From assembly GCA_004555725.1 (NCBI GenBank), contig SFHC01000001.1, positions 116,817 through 180,816 on the forward strand: DNA of 64,000 nucleotides, given 5' to 3'. Positions within the stretch are counted from its first letter, which is position 1; every line of letters begins with the position of its first letter. A model generated the notes under the pieces. It did no database searches and was not told the DNA's origin. It was given only the letters and a program-made list of their open reading frames with translations. This DNA comes from [Eubacterium] saphenum. GTDB lineage: Bacteria > Bacillota > Clostridia > Peptostreptococcales > Anaerovoracaceae. Shown piece by piece: positions 25,159-33,629 of the stretch. Position numbers and translations under genes: made by a program.

Positions 25159-25457
25159 TCGGATCAGCATATCTTTAGATTTCTTTACATTTACAGCTTT
25201 TTCATAAATGATATCATCACGCAATTTAAAAGCGCGCAATGAAAATAACAAGGGAAAACGATCCGGTCCAGAAGAGTAAGCACACGACAGGAATGTTCAG
25301 AGCCTAATTCCGGAATAATGAATGATGACAGAGAATATCCCGCGCGATTGCTTACATAATATTATATCGACTGAGTGAGTGAATCCTGTGTGCAGGACCT
25401 GTAAGCGCGGTGAAGACGAGATGTGCAGGGGCAGTGCCGATCGATGGTCAAACAGTA
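25159..25457. other. Intergenic stretch before tRNA-Arg
   Basis: About 300 bp with no recognisable gene, repeat or hairpin; the tRNA promoter starts at its right end. Confidence 0.5.
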
Positions 25458-25486
25458 TTGCAAAAACGCGAAGGTGATGATATAAT
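25458..25486 (+). promoter_or_regulatory. tRNA-Arg promoter
   Basis: TTGCAA (25458-25463), 17 bp, TATAAT (25481-25486), 21 bp before the tRNA. Confidence 0.8.
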
Positions 25487-25507
25487 TGGTAAGTCGCAGA
25501 GTGACCT

Positions 25508-25581
25508 GTGCCTATAGCTCAGCTGGATAGAGTAGCACACTCCGAATGTGAAGGTCGCCGGTTCAAATCCGGCTAGGCACA
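25508..25581 (+). tRNA. tRNA-Arg (anticodon CCG)
   Basis: 74-nt cloverleaf: acceptor GTGCCTA/TAGGCAC fully paired, D-arm GCTC/GAGT, anticodon loop CTCCGAA with anticodon CCG, T-arm GCCGG/CCGGC with loop TTCAAAT, discriminator A. CCA is not encoded. The anticodon stem closes with one G-A mismatch. Its 3' half is the left end of a long direct repeat. Confidence 0.93.
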
Positions 25582-25728
25582 CTTGAGCAGCAGTGCCGGA
25601 GCCACTGAAATTCCAATGGTTTCCGGCACTGTTTTTATTCTTATCTGTGTCTGAATATTTTGCAATCAGGTGTTTCCCGGTCTATTTTCGCCTTCAGGTG
25701 TGATACCCGGTGTGTTACCTTTATGCAC
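25551..25728 (+). repeat. Direct repeat, left copy (tRNA-Arg 3' half, terminator and downstream ~90 bp)
   Basis: Starts in the tRNA variable loop at AAGGTCGCCGG and runs through the tRNA terminator (CAGTGCCGGA/TCCGGCACTG, 25591-25637) to TTATGCAC. About 178 bp, matching 26946-27122 with roughly ten substitutions and one 1-bp gap. Confidence 0.92.
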
Positions 25729-25791
25729 TCGGTATTCTTTAATATGCATGTTTAGAGCAGGCGTTATGCCGAACATTCCCATGTGCAGGGG

Positions 25792-26718
25792 TTATCTTAT
25801 TTCTTTTGTTTTTTTCAAATCGGCATAAGATGTTTGGGATTCAATTAAGATTCTTATCCAATTTTCAGGGAATCCCATATGTTTTAATTCTGCGGATGGG
25901 TATTTCTTAAAAACGCCTTCTATTTCTGAACGAAGAGATTGCGTCAGTTCTGTTGTCGGCTGGAGCTTATGGATTGCAAATATCGCAGCAAAAGGCGTTT
26001 CCCGGTCGATCTGATCCTTGAGCTTTTTCGGGATTCGAAGTGGGACGGATCTCAGTTTACGGTTGTAAAAGCGACCACCATGAGCGGCGATATTACGTGC
26101 ATATACACAGACCTGGAGCCAGTTCTCTATGTAAGACCGGCTTCTTCCGTAATATTTTTTTGCAATGTTTGTTTTGTCTTTGTCCATCATATTTTTGTAC
26201 ATTTTAGACAGTTCGCCGAAAGAGCTGCACTCGAGTGCGACCCATATCGGAAAGACGCAGTTACGGTCTTCGCGGTGATGGTGGACAAAGGCGTCGTCTG
26301 AACGTCCGATTTCATTAGACAGCTTTTCTATGAATTTTTGGTGCCGTGCTACATTGTTGAAATTTGAAGGCTGCATATAACCCAGAGGACCGTATTTTTG
26401 TCCATGTTCGTAAGCAATATGCGCACGAAAAGCGATTTCAACATAAGAAGTGTAAGCAAGAACGATTTTTCTAAAGGCGTCGTCGAAGCGATACAGCTCG
26501 TAAACGTTATCAAAAGTTACACCGTTATGGAAAGAGTCGTAGTCCCGAAGGGTTAACGAATAGGCGCTGAATCGATAGTAACTGGTGCGTTCCAGAATTG
26601 CAGCAGCATTGTTTCTGTCTGGAATGATCAATCCACGAGATTCAAGAAGGTCAAGCTGCTGATCGATAGTTTTGAATGGTTTGACATCATTACTTGTATT
26701 CAGTCTGATTCTGATCAT
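25792..26718 (-). CDS. Abi family (Abi_2, AbiD/AbiF-like) abortive infection protein
   Basis: 308-residue protein of the Abi_2 family, phage-defence proteins related to HEPN nucleases. Seen: the family N terminus DVKPFKTIDQQLDLLESRGL, YYRFSAYSLTLRDY near 47, YRFDDAFRKIVLAYTSYVEI near 76 and a HEPN-type R-N-x3-H motif in YARNIAAHGGRFYNR (Arg208, His213). RBS GGAGG lies 7 nt before ATG 26718. The gene is more AT-rich than the surroundings and lies alone between two copies of a repeat that begins in tRNA-Arg, all signs of acquisition by horizontal transfer. Defence role is family knowledge; which phages are targeted is unknown. Confidence 0.88.
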   Translation of the reverse strand: MIRIRLNTSNDVKPFKTIDQQLDLLESRGLIIPDRNNAAAILERTSYYRFSAYSLTLRDYDSFHNGVTFDNVYELYRFDDAFRKIVLAYTSYVEIAFRAHIAYEHGQKYGPLGYMQPSNFNNVARHQKFIEKLSNEIGRSDDAFVHHHREDRNCVFPIWVALECSSFGELSKMYKNMMDKDKTNIAKKYYGRSRSYIENWLQVCVYARNIAAHGGRFYNRKLRSVPLRIPKKLKDQIDRETPFAAIFAIHKLQPTTELTQSLRSEIEGVFKKYPSAELKHMGFPENWIRILIESQTSYADLKKTKEIR

Positions 26719-26945
26719 GAAAGACCTCCAAATATAAAAATACTCTCCTGGGACACATCATAATGAGAGGTGCGGAGAGCTTCGTTGTTTATACTATACC
26801 ACCTATGATGGACAATATGCAATATGTTTTTTATTATGTTCGTTTCGACAAAATACATGTTTTCCTCTTCCTGCCATCACAGCAGTCCATATACCTACAG
26901 CGCGTCGCGGAGGAACTTCTCATTAAGATTTACTGATCAACAGAT
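26719..26945. other. AT-rich upstream region of the Abi_2 gene inside the island
   Basis: Holds a possible minus-strand promoter (TTGCAT, 18 bp, TATAGT) ahead of Abi_2. No integrase or other gene is visible. It ends abruptly where the second tRNA-derived repeat starts. Confidence 0.45.
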
Positions 26946-27122
26946 AAGGTCGCCGGTTCAAATCCGGCTAGGCACACTTGAACAGCAGTGCCGGAACCAC
27001 TGAGATTCCAATGGTTTCCGGCACTGTTTTTACTCTTATTGATGTCTGAATATTTTGCAATCAGGTGTTTTCTGGTCTATTTCGTCTTCAGGTGTGATAC
27101 CCGGTGTGTTACCTTTATGCAC
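26946..27122 (+). repeat. Direct repeat, right copy (tRNA-Arg 3' half, att-like)
   Basis: Second copy of the 25551-25728 repeat. It carries only the T-arm and acceptor 3' strand of tRNA-Arg, so it is not a functional tRNA, plus the duplicated terminator (26986-27032). Its last ~90 bp also encode the C-terminal tail of the surface protein on the minus strand. Confidence 0.92.
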
Positions 27123-28898
27123 CGGCCATAACAGAAAACGGATCAGAAATCCTATAGTCATCAGAAAGGACGCGATCCAGAACAGAAAGCGGCTGTGGTC
27201 GCCGGTTTCAGGCGCATCTTCATAGGTAAATGCGCTGTCAGCATGGGAAATGCTAATTGCGCTGCAGTTCTGCACCGCAGGATCGGCAGTTTCCGGAGCG
27301 GCATCATTTGGGTACAAGACGTAATCTTCTGTGTTTTCGGCCTGCGTGTTATCTGGATTCGGAAGGTGTCCTGGATCAGATTCAGGGGGTTCCTCTGGTG
27401 AAGGATTGACAGCAATTTCCGGCGTTTGTTCCGGCTCCGGCTGTTGCTCGTTTTTCACCTTTGAGTCGGGGTGCGTGTCCGGATTTGTTTCTGGGTGTTG
27501 TTCCGGTATTTGTTCCGGTTCCGGCTGCGGGTTTGGATCTGGAGCGGATCCAGGTTCCGGTTCCGGAGTCGTGCCCGGAGGGATGATCAATGGATCGTCC
27601 GGAACGGATGGCTTCCGTTTTCCAAACAGCGTGACCGGGTGATCCGGCATGAGGGCGTCCTCCTTGACCAGGGAATTTTTGTCGAAAAGGGGATTCAGGT
27701 ACCAGTCATAGTCATCGATCCGGAGCAGGTCATCGGAGGCCTGCGCACAGAATAGAGGTTCGCGGTAATATCGCTGTGCGTGGATGGTACCGTCATCGGT
27801 GAACAGCTGCAGGCTGTAGCGGACAGGCCGGTAGATCAGAGCAGCGTCAAAGGCTGATGGGAAAGAAAGCACCTTGTAACGTCCAATGAACTGAATTTTC
27901 TGAACTGGAGTGCCCGGATCTTTGGACCCTGCGGGATGAAGCTGGTACCCGGTGAGTGCATAGCCGCTGCACCGGTCTTTCATGACCTTCACCAAGGTGT
28001 GAGAGCCGTTTCTCTTCAGATGATCTGTGTGGAGGTGTGCGGGCTGATTGCCTTCCGGCGGGAGATAGCAGTGGTGGATTTGCAGAAGATGTTCGGGGTG
28101 AGGACGCGCTTCGAGATAAAGGGGTTGGCCCTGTTGAAAAGAGAAACCGGAAAATGCAGTCATCTGCATGACGCGGGTCTCATCCAGTCCAGTGGTCTGC
28201 GGATCGCCGTCGCCGATCACCCAGCTGAATCGGCTGTCCCAGTAAGCGCCGGCCTGTGCCAGGGGTGATCCGTAAAGTCCGCAGTATGCATAGGTTTCTG
28301 CCTTTCCAGTGTCAGACAGGTCGGGCGGGATAATAAAATGGATTTCCATGATATTGCGGTCATAGTATACATTTTGAATCAATGTGCCGTGCTCCTGCGT
28401 CCAGATGACGGGACGGATGTTTCGCAGGCGGAACTGCGGATAATCCGGCAGACGTTCTTTCAGGGGATCAAGCGGATCCACAACCCTTTCTTCCGCAATC
28501 ACATATCGCTTCTGCGTGTCCGGCGTGTCTGGACGGTCCGTTTTCAGCTGTTGCCAGATACGGAGACGTTGCGGCTGATCAGAGGTTTTTGTGCCCTCTG
28601 TCTGGATCTGATTGTCACACGGCTCATCTGACGGATCTGAGACAGCGGATGGCGGAGATGTTTCCGGCACTTCTGAAGACGCGGCCATGGTATGATCGAC
28701 AAAGGTTTTCTCCGCCTCTGGCTCAGGGGGCGGCGGACAGTCTGCCGAGAGACTGGTCTCTGCGTGTGCGTCAATATGTATCGCGAGCAGGGTGAGAGTG
28801 AGTAATAACAGGATAAGCAGGATCAGTCTCCACAGTGGAGAAGAGGCAGGACGTGAAATCTGCCGGTGCGGTCTGATCCGACTTCTGTTGCGCAGCAT
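27036..28898 (-). CDS. Secreted Pro/Glu-rich surface protein with sortase-type C-terminal signal
   Basis: 620-residue extracellular protein. N-terminal signal segment about residues 24-47 (ending HAHAE-like), an acidic/Pro-rich spacer, a globular region about 130-430 ending in a section resembling Flg_new/InlB B-type repeats (YSLQLFTDDGTIHAQRYYRE), a Pro/Glu-rich wall-spanning linker about 430-540 and a C-terminal APETGD motif followed by a hydrophobic helix (FLFWIASFLMTIGFLIRFLL), an LPXTG-like sortase signal. After the helix there is an unusual 28-residue tail encoded inside the tRNA-derived repeat; sortase substrates normally end with a few basic residues. RBS AGGAGG before ATG 28898. Ligand unknown; no sortase gene in the window. 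Confidence 0.7.
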   Translation of the reverse strand: MLRNRSRIRPHRQISRPASSPLWRLILLILLLLTLTLLAIHIDAHAETSLSADCPPPPEPEAEKTFVDHTMAASSEVPETSPPSAVSDPSDEPCDNQIQTEGTKTSDQPQRLRIWQQLKTDRPDTPDTQKRYVIAEERVVDPLDPLKERLPDYPQFRLRNIRPVIWTQEHGTLIQNVYYDRNIMEIHFIIPPDLSDTGKAETYAYCGLYGSPLAQAGAYWDSRFSWVIGDGDPQTTGLDETRVMQMTAFSGFSFQQGQPLYLEARPHPEHLLQIHHCYLPPEGNQPAHLHTDHLKRNGSHTLVKVMKDRCSGYALTGYQLHPAGSKDPGTPVQKIQFIGRYKVLSFPSAFDAALIYRPVRYSLQLFTDDGTIHAQRYYREPLFCAQASDDLLRIDDYDWYLNPLFDKNSLVKEDALMPDHPVTLFGKRKPSVPDDPLIIPPGTTPEPEPGSAPDPNPQPEPEQIPEQHPETNPDTHPDSKVKNEQQPEPEQTPEIAVNPSPEEPPESDPGHLPNPDNTQAENTEDYVLYPNDAAPETADPAVQNCSAISISHADSAFTYEDAPETGDHSRFLFWIASFLMTIGFLIRFLLWPVHKGNTPGITPEDEIDQKTPDCKIFRHQ

Positions 28899-29265
28899 AA
28901 TGTTCCTCCTTTAATAAATATGCATACACAGAAACCGTCCGGGCAGGGGCAATCATGATACCAACATTTAACGAAGCACAGTTCCAGAACCTTCAGTGAT
29001 TTAGGTATATAGGAGGATTGCTCCCGCCGGGACGGCATACGAATAGACGATGTCAGCTGCGATTTGCTGACAAAATCAACATAAAAAGGAATAATACAAA
29101 AAGCAAGTGTAATTCTGAAAATAATAATAAAAATAAAATAAATATGATAAAAATATGATAAATATGACTTGCTTATCAAAATTAATCAAAGGAGATTGTC
29201 TGCCGGAACATGATATAATTATCATTTTGTCAAAAATTGACGAGTTAAAGCAGATTGGCGATTGG
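28899..29265. other. Long AT-rich divergent region between surface protein and CDF gene
   Basis: About 365 bp without a gene. 29095-29170 is very AT-rich with repeated short ATATGATAAA-type units. The surface protein therefore has a long leader or a distal promoter, and none is clear. Confidence 0.45.
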
Positions 29266-29294
29266 TTGATAAAAATAGAATGAAGTGATATAAT
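29266..29294 (+). promoter_or_regulatory. Strong promoter ahead of the CDF gene
   Basis: TTGATA (29266-29271), 17 bp, TATAAT (29289-29294). Expected start is about 29302. Confidence 0.8.
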
Positions 29295-29330
29295 TATGAG
29301 AAATATAGTGGAGATATTAAGAGTGAACTG

Positions 29331-29356
29331 GCCGCCAGTATTCTGGCGGTTTTTCT
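29331..29356 (+). terminator. Intrinsic terminator in the CDF leader (possible attenuator)
   Basis: GCCGCCAG-TATT-CTGGCGGT, then TTTTCT, about 30 nt after the promoter start and 40 bp before the CDF start. No other gene lies between promoter and terminator, so it would either end a very short RNA or attenuate the CDF gene. Confidence 0.7.
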
Positions 29357-29395
29357 GATTCTTTGAATAAAAAGCAGGACGAAGAAGGTGAGAAT

Positions 29396-30367
29396 ATGCA
29401 TGGGTTATTTCATCATGACCATGATGCACAGACAGAAGATGATATGTGTGCTTCATCGGGAAAAGAATTGAGAAATCAGCAGGAGAAGGCGGTCTATCAC
29501 GTATCGCTTGTCAACCTGTTTTCTAATATCGGTTTATCTGTGATTAAGATGGCGGCCGGCGTTCTGGGGCATTCTGTGGCGATGATTTCTGACGCGTTCC
29601 ACTCCCTTTCCGACGTTGCCGGTACGCTGATTGTCATGGCGGGAGCCAGGATCTCTAACCGGGCGGCAGATAGACACCATCCATATGGACATGAACGGTT
29701 TGAATGTGTGGCATCGATTGTACTTGGCAATATCCTGCTGATCGTCGGGCTTTCCATCGGAAAAGCGGGTGTCCGCTCCATTCTTCATCCGGAGAAAATC
29801 GCGGTTCCTACGATGCTTCCAGTCATTGTTGCCGTGGTTTCTATTATCGTGAAGGAGATTCTGTATTTCTATACAATGCGTGCGTCGCGGAGGCTGAAGT
29901 CGGTTTCTCTTAAGGCCCAGGCCTGGGACCATCGCTCAGACTCACTGGCTTCTGCCGGAGGGCTTGTCGGAATAGTCGGCGCGCGGCTTGGAATTCCGGT
30001 TCTGGACCCAGTTGCTTCGATTGTAATCGGCGCGCTGATTGTCAAGGCGGCCGTGGATGTGTTCCGGGAGACGGTCAATCAGTTGGTTGATCGCGCATGT
30101 CCGGACGATCTGGTGGAGCAGATGTACGCAGAAGTAGAATCCGTTCCCGGCGTCATGCATGTGGATGACCTTCGTTCACGTCAGTTCGGGGCAAAGATGT
30201 ACGTCGATGTGGATATTACGATGGACGGACATCTGACCCTATATGAGGCGCATAAGACTGCGCGTCAGGTGCACGACCTGCTGGAAACGGGCCATCCGGA
30301 GCTGAAACACTGCATGGTCCATGTCAACCCGGACGAGGAGAGGGACCACGGGCATAAAGATTTATAG
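29396..30367 (+). CDS. Cation diffusion facilitator (CDF) metal exporter
   Basis: 323-residue membrane antiporter exporting Zn2+, Mn2+, Fe2+ or Co2+ against protons. Six-helix CDF core with the metal-site motifs SDAFHSLSD (near 65) and AWDHRSDSLAS (near 170) and the family-typical HHPYGHERFE; then a cytoplasmic ferredoxin-like domain with VDVDITMDGHLTL. The His-rich N terminus (MHGLFHHDHD) and C terminus (ERDHGHKDL) add metal ligands. ATG 29396 was chosen over the TTG at 29363 because AAGAAGGTGAG lies just upstream. Expression may be gated by the leader terminator. Metal specificity is not decidable from sequence alone. Confidence 0.92.
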   Translation: MHGLFHHDHDAQTEDDMCASSGKELRNQQEKAVYHVSLVNLFSNIGLSVIKMAAGVLGHSVAMISDAFHSLSDVAGTLIVMAGARISNRAADRHHPYGHERFECVASIVLGNILLIVGLSIGKAGVRSILHPEKIAVPTMLPVIVAVVSIIVKEILYFYTMRASRRLKSVSLKAQAWDHRSDSLASAGGLVGIVGARLGIPVLDPVASIVIGALIVKAAVDVFRETVNQLVDRACPDDLVEQMYAEVESVPGVMHVDDLRSRQFGAKMYVDVDITMDGHLTLYEAHKTARQVHDLLETGHPELKHCMVHVNPDEERDHGHKDL

Positions 30368-30434
30368 GGCGGCAGGGGTTTTGCCGTCGGCAGTAATCAA
30401 GAGGAATGACAGGAAAGCGAGGACCTCCTTGCGG

Positions 30435-30463
30435 TTGATTTTTGTCCCTTCTGCATATATACT
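30435..30463 (+). promoter_or_regulatory. Promoter of the 35-residue membrane protein gene
   Basis: TTGATT (30435-30440), 17 bp, TATACT (30458-30463). Confidence 0.7.
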
Positions 30464-30507
30464 GAATAGAGATGAATTGTCACTCCCGTACAGCTGGAGG
30501 GTATTCT

Positions 30508-30615
30508 ATGAGAAAAAAATGGATCACGTTCAGTCTGTGCGCGCTGGCTGTGTATGTGCTGGCGATGGCGTACAGTGAATTGGATGATGAGATGAATGAG
30601 AAGGAAGAGTTATAA
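30508..30615 (+). CDS. Small single-pass membrane protein (35 aa)
   Basis: MRKKWITFSLCALAVYVLAM is followed by an acidic tail (about residues 21-35, AYSELDDEMNEKEEL): a basic start, one helix and a charged end, the usual style of small membrane proteins. It has its own promoter, RBS GGAGG 8 nt upstream and a strong terminator 12 bp after the stop, so it forms a complete transcription unit. No function known. Confidence 0.7.
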   Translation: MRKKWITFSLCALAVYVLAMAYSELDDEMNEKEEL

Positions 30616-30626
30616 ATTTCTTTTCT

Positions 30627-30675
30627 GAAACTCCGCGGCTTTTGCTGGTGCAGGAGCTTAGCGGAGTTTTTATTT
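30627..30675 (+). terminator. Terminator after the small membrane protein
   Basis: AAACTCCGC (30628-30636) pairs with GCGGAGTTT (30661-30669), then TTATTTT. Confidence 0.8.
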
Positions 30676-30709
30676 TCAGGTCGGCGGCAGGACCGGATTA
30701 GGAAGCAGT

Positions 30710-31612
30710 ATGAAGAAAAACAGAAAAAAACCGGGAAGAAAACCGTCTGCGCGCACCCGCGGGTTTGCGTTCAAACGATGGGTAAACGCGCATGTAGACC
30801 TCTCATGGGCAAGCGGAAATAAAAGAAAGGTGCTTCTGCTGATCCTGCTCGTGGTAATTGCCGGAGGGGGAATTCTCTTCTGGCGCGCCAACACAATCCA
30901 CGGGAACTATGATGGATTGAGCAGCCAGAACACATATGCGCAGAATACGTACGACAGCTCTGCTTATTACTGGAAGAACGGACTGAAAAAGTACCGGGAT
31001 GCAAACTGGCAGTCAAGGAATGGAATTGATGTCTCTGCGTATCAGGGACAGGTCAACTGGACCAAGGTGAAGAATGCCGGAATTTCGTTTGTGATGATTC
31101 GTGCGGGATACCGGGGATCGACTAATGGAGCGATCAGTATGGATAAACGGTTTCTCAGTAATATCGAAGGCGCCAGAAAAGCAGGACTTGATGTCGGTGT
31201 ATATTTTTATTCCTCAGCGGTTAATACAAAAGAAGCCGTGCAGGAGGCAAAATGGACGCTGAGGCAGATTCAGCACAAGGGAATTACGATGCCTGTCGCC
31301 TTTGATATGGAGGAAGACTCCTCCAGCAGGACGTATAAACTGAGCATGATGCAGAAAACCAGGATTACAGACGCGTTCTGTTCGATTGTCCGGCAGAATA
31401 GCTATAAACCGCTGATTTACGGCAATCCGACATGGATATATAATTCTCTCGATTTGTCGTATCTGACCAAGTACAGCCTCTGGATTGCGCATTATACCAA
31501 TCAGACTACATTCTCGTACCAGTATATCATGTGGCAGTATTCACAGAGCGGTAAACTGCCGGGTATCACAGGAAAGGTAGATATGGATATCATGCTGGTA
31601 CGGGCAGGCTGA
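30710..31612 (+). CDS. Membrane-anchored GH25 lysozyme (1,4-beta-N-acetylmuramidase)
   Basis: 300-residue cell-wall hydrolase cleaving MurNAc-GlcNAc bonds. A very basic cytoplasmic tail and one transmembrane helix (about 40-57) precede the catalytic GH25 barrel (about 103-300). Conserved acids: Asp107 in GIDVSAYQGQ, Asp199 and Glu201 in AFDMEED; MWQYSQSGKLPGITGKVDMD is the C-terminal signature. RBS AGGAAG lies 5 nt before ATG 30710. It may act on the cell's own wall; nothing suggests a phage origin. Confidence 0.93.
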   Translation: MKKNRKKPGRKPSARTRGFAFKRWVNAHVDLSWASGNKRKVLLLILLVVIAGGGILFWRANTIHGNYDGLSSQNTYAQNTYDSSAYYWKNGLKKYRDANWQSRNGIDVSAYQGQVNWTKVKNAGISFVMIRAGYRGSTNGAISMDKRFLSNIEGARKAGLDVGVYFYSSAVNTKEAVQEAKWTLRQIQHKGITMPVAFDMEEDSSSRTYKLSMMQKTRITDAFCSIVRQNSYKPLIYGNPTWIYNSLDLSYLTKYSLWIAHYTNQTTFSYQYIMWQYSQSGKLPGITGKVDMDIMLVRAG

Positions 31613-31779
31613 TTTCATGCGTAAAGGCTGTGCGCAGATGGTATAATAAAAACAGAGCATAATTATGTATCATAAGGCGGGGGATGCCTGTCAGCGCGCA
31701 GGATTCTGCACGGTTTGGAGGATTTCAGAAAAGACAGGCGGGGCAGGCGAGTTTCCCGGTGAAGAGACAGGAGGGTAAT

Positions 31780-32148
31780 ATGGCATTATTTGACAAAGAT
31801 TCCATTCTGGACAAGGCAAAATCTGCAGCCCGGCAGGCCGGCGAAGCCGCTAAACAGGCTGGTGAAGCGGCCAAGCAGGCAGGTGCGGCAGCAAAAGAAG
31901 CCGGAAAACAGGCGAGTGACGCCGCGGGCCTCAAATTGGAAATCGCCAGAAAGAAAAATGAAATCGCTGTGGAGGAGCGTCTGATCAACGCAGAACTCCA
32001 GAAAATCGGCCAGATTTATTATGCGCGTTTCAAACGCGGCGAAACAGAATTCGCCGGTGAAACCGGAGAGCTCGCTGCTGAGATCGATACCCATAAAGAT
32101 AATATTGAAGCTCTGAACCGGGAAATCGAGGAGCTGCAGGAACAGTAG
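31780..32148 (+). CDS. Hypothetical Ala-rich coiled-coil protein
   Basis: 122-residue soluble protein. Residues 10-50 contain three near-perfect copies of an AGEAAKQ-type heptad, making an amphipathic helix. The rest (60-122) predicts coiled coil ending LNREIEELQEQ. It lacks a signal peptide. ATG 31780 has GGAGG 5 nt upstream, while the frame is open further upstream without a good RBS. Similar proteins in Firmicutes often join an N-terminal repeat to a zinc ribbon, but no Cys is present here. Function unknown. Confidence 0.7.
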   Translation: MALFDKDSILDKAKSAARQAGEAAKQAGEAAKQAGAAAKEAGKQASDAAGLKLEIARKKNEIAVEERLINAELQKIGQIYYARFKRGETEFAGETGELAAEIDTHKDNIEALNREIEELQEQ

Positions 32149-32304
32149 CTTCAGCAGGCAGATTGCTGAAACGGCAGATATACAGGGGGGCTGGTGCGCG
32201 AACGACGAACATCGTCCGGAGCAGCTGCCTCTTTTTGTATGCTGAAGAATTCTTTTTAAAGGTCTGACGGTGATCAAACATCCCGGTCGTGTCTTTTTAT
32301 ATAC

Positions 32305-32357
32305 AAGAAAAAGGACCGCTGCACTAAGCATACGCTTTTGCTTCGTGCAACAGTCCC
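32305..32357 (-). terminator. Terminator of pepT
   Basis: GGAC-GCTGCAC type stem (32313-32324 with 32345-32356) on the minus strand followed by TTTTTCTTG. Confidence 0.7.
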
Positions 32358-32399
32358 GTGATGTTTAACAGGATGGATGACTTATTCTATCCTGCCGCT

Positions 32400-33629
32400 T
32401 TACAGCTCAGATTTTTTTACTTCTGCGATTTTCTGGACAACTTTGGTGATCATCTCAGTTGCTTTTTCCATGTCCTGAACGACAGCAAATTCGCTTCTGC
32501 CGTGGAAGTTGCTTCCGCCAGGTCCCAGGTTCGGGCATGGAAGTCCGCGGAAGGAGAGGAAGGCGCCGTCTGTGCCGCCTCTGATCGGCGCAGTGTCCGG
32601 CTCGTAGCCCATTTCTCTGATGACAGACAGCGGAATCTCTGTCAGCTTAGGATGCTGCTCGATGATTTCACCCATGTTGTGGTATTGCTCAGTGTTTTCA
32701 ACAACAACCGTTCCCTCGCCGTACTTGTGGTTCAGGAATTCAGCGGTCTTGTTCATCATTTCTGCACGTTTCTCAACAAGGCTCCAGTCGAAGTCACGCA
32801 GAATGAAGTTCATAACAGCCTTTTCCACGCCGCCGCTCATCGTAACCAGGTGATAGAATCCTTCTCTTCCTGCGGTGTATTCCGGACGCTCGTCTCTCGG
32901 GAGCATATCGTCAAACTCTTCTGCAACGTGCAGCGCGTTAACCATTGCATTCTTCGCAAATCCCGGGTGTACGCCGACGCCGTTGATGGTTACCTTGGAT
33001 CCCATAGCGCTGAATGTCTCGCTCTGGCACTCGCCGAACAGATCGCCGTCGATGGTGTATGCGCAGTCTGCTCCGAACTTGTCCAGATCGAACAGATCGC
33101 TGCTGCGTCCGATTTCTTCATCCGGAGTGAATCCGATGCGGATGGTTCCGTGCTTGATGCTGTCATCGTTATGCAGAATTTCTGCCAGCGTCATGATCTC
33201 TGCGACGCCGGCCTTGTTGTCGCCGCCGAGCAGTGTTGTTCCGTCTGATGTGATGATGTCGCATCCGATGAAATTTTTCAGAGCGTCAGCCTCAACCTTG
33301 ATGCCCTCTTTCTCGTTGATGATCAGATCGCCGCCTTCATAGTGGTGCATAACCGGCTTGACATTCTCGTTCGGTGCGTCCGGAGAAGTGTCAATATGCG
33401 CAATCAGTCCAAGAATCGGTCCGTCATAATTTTCGATGTTGGCCGGAATAGTACCCATTACATAGCAGTGCTCGTCGACATCTACATCGACTACACCGAG
33501 TGTTTTCATCTCTTCTGCAAGAGCGTTCGCAAAGTCAAACTCCTTTGGGTTGCTCGGGCAGGCGTCATTTTCTTCGGTGGATCCAGTCGGATACTTGACG
33601 TATTCCATCAGTCTTTCGTATGCCTTCAT
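32400..33629 (-). CDS. pepT: Peptidase T (tripeptide aminopeptidase)
   Basis: 409-residue M20-family zinc aminopeptidase releasing N-terminal residues from tripeptides, cytosolic, supplying amino acids for fermentation. Zinc and catalytic residues are visible: His and Asp in LIAHIDTSPDAP, Asp in LLGGDNKAGVAEIM, the Glu pair in FTPDEEIGR, Asp in YTIDGDLFGE and His in SNFHGRSEF. ATG 33629 has AAGGAG 9 nt upstream; the open frame starts earlier at 33674 but with no RBS. Single-gene unit ending in a terminator. Confidence 0.96.
   Translation of the reverse strand: MKAYERLMEYVKYPTGSTEENDACPSNPKEFDFANALAEEMKTLGVVDVDVDEHCYVMGTIPANIENYDGPILGLIAHIDTSPDAPNENVKPVMHHYEGGDLIINEKEGIKVEADALKNFIGCDIITSDGTTLLGGDNKAGVAEIMTLAEILHNDDSIKHGTIRIGFTPDEEIGRSSDLFDLDKFGADCAYTIDGDLFGECQSETFSAMGSKVTINGVGVHPGFAKNAMVNALHVAEEFDDMLPRDERPEYTAGREGFYHLVTMSGGVEKAVMNFILRDFDWSLVEKRAEMMNKTAEFLNHKYGEGTVVVENTEQYHNMGEIIEQHPKLTEIPLSVIREMGYEPDTAPIRGGTDGAFLSFRGLPCPNLGPGGSNFHGRSEFAVVQDMEKATEMITKVVQKIAEVKKSEL

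Noticed and set aside
25582..26945. Insertion sequence carrying the Abi_2 gene
   Set aside because: No transposase or IS-type terminal inverted repeats; the flanks are direct repeats derived from the tRNA.
26946..27020. Second tRNA-Arg gene
   Set aside because: Only the variable loop, T-arm and 3' acceptor strand are present; the 5' half does not exist here.
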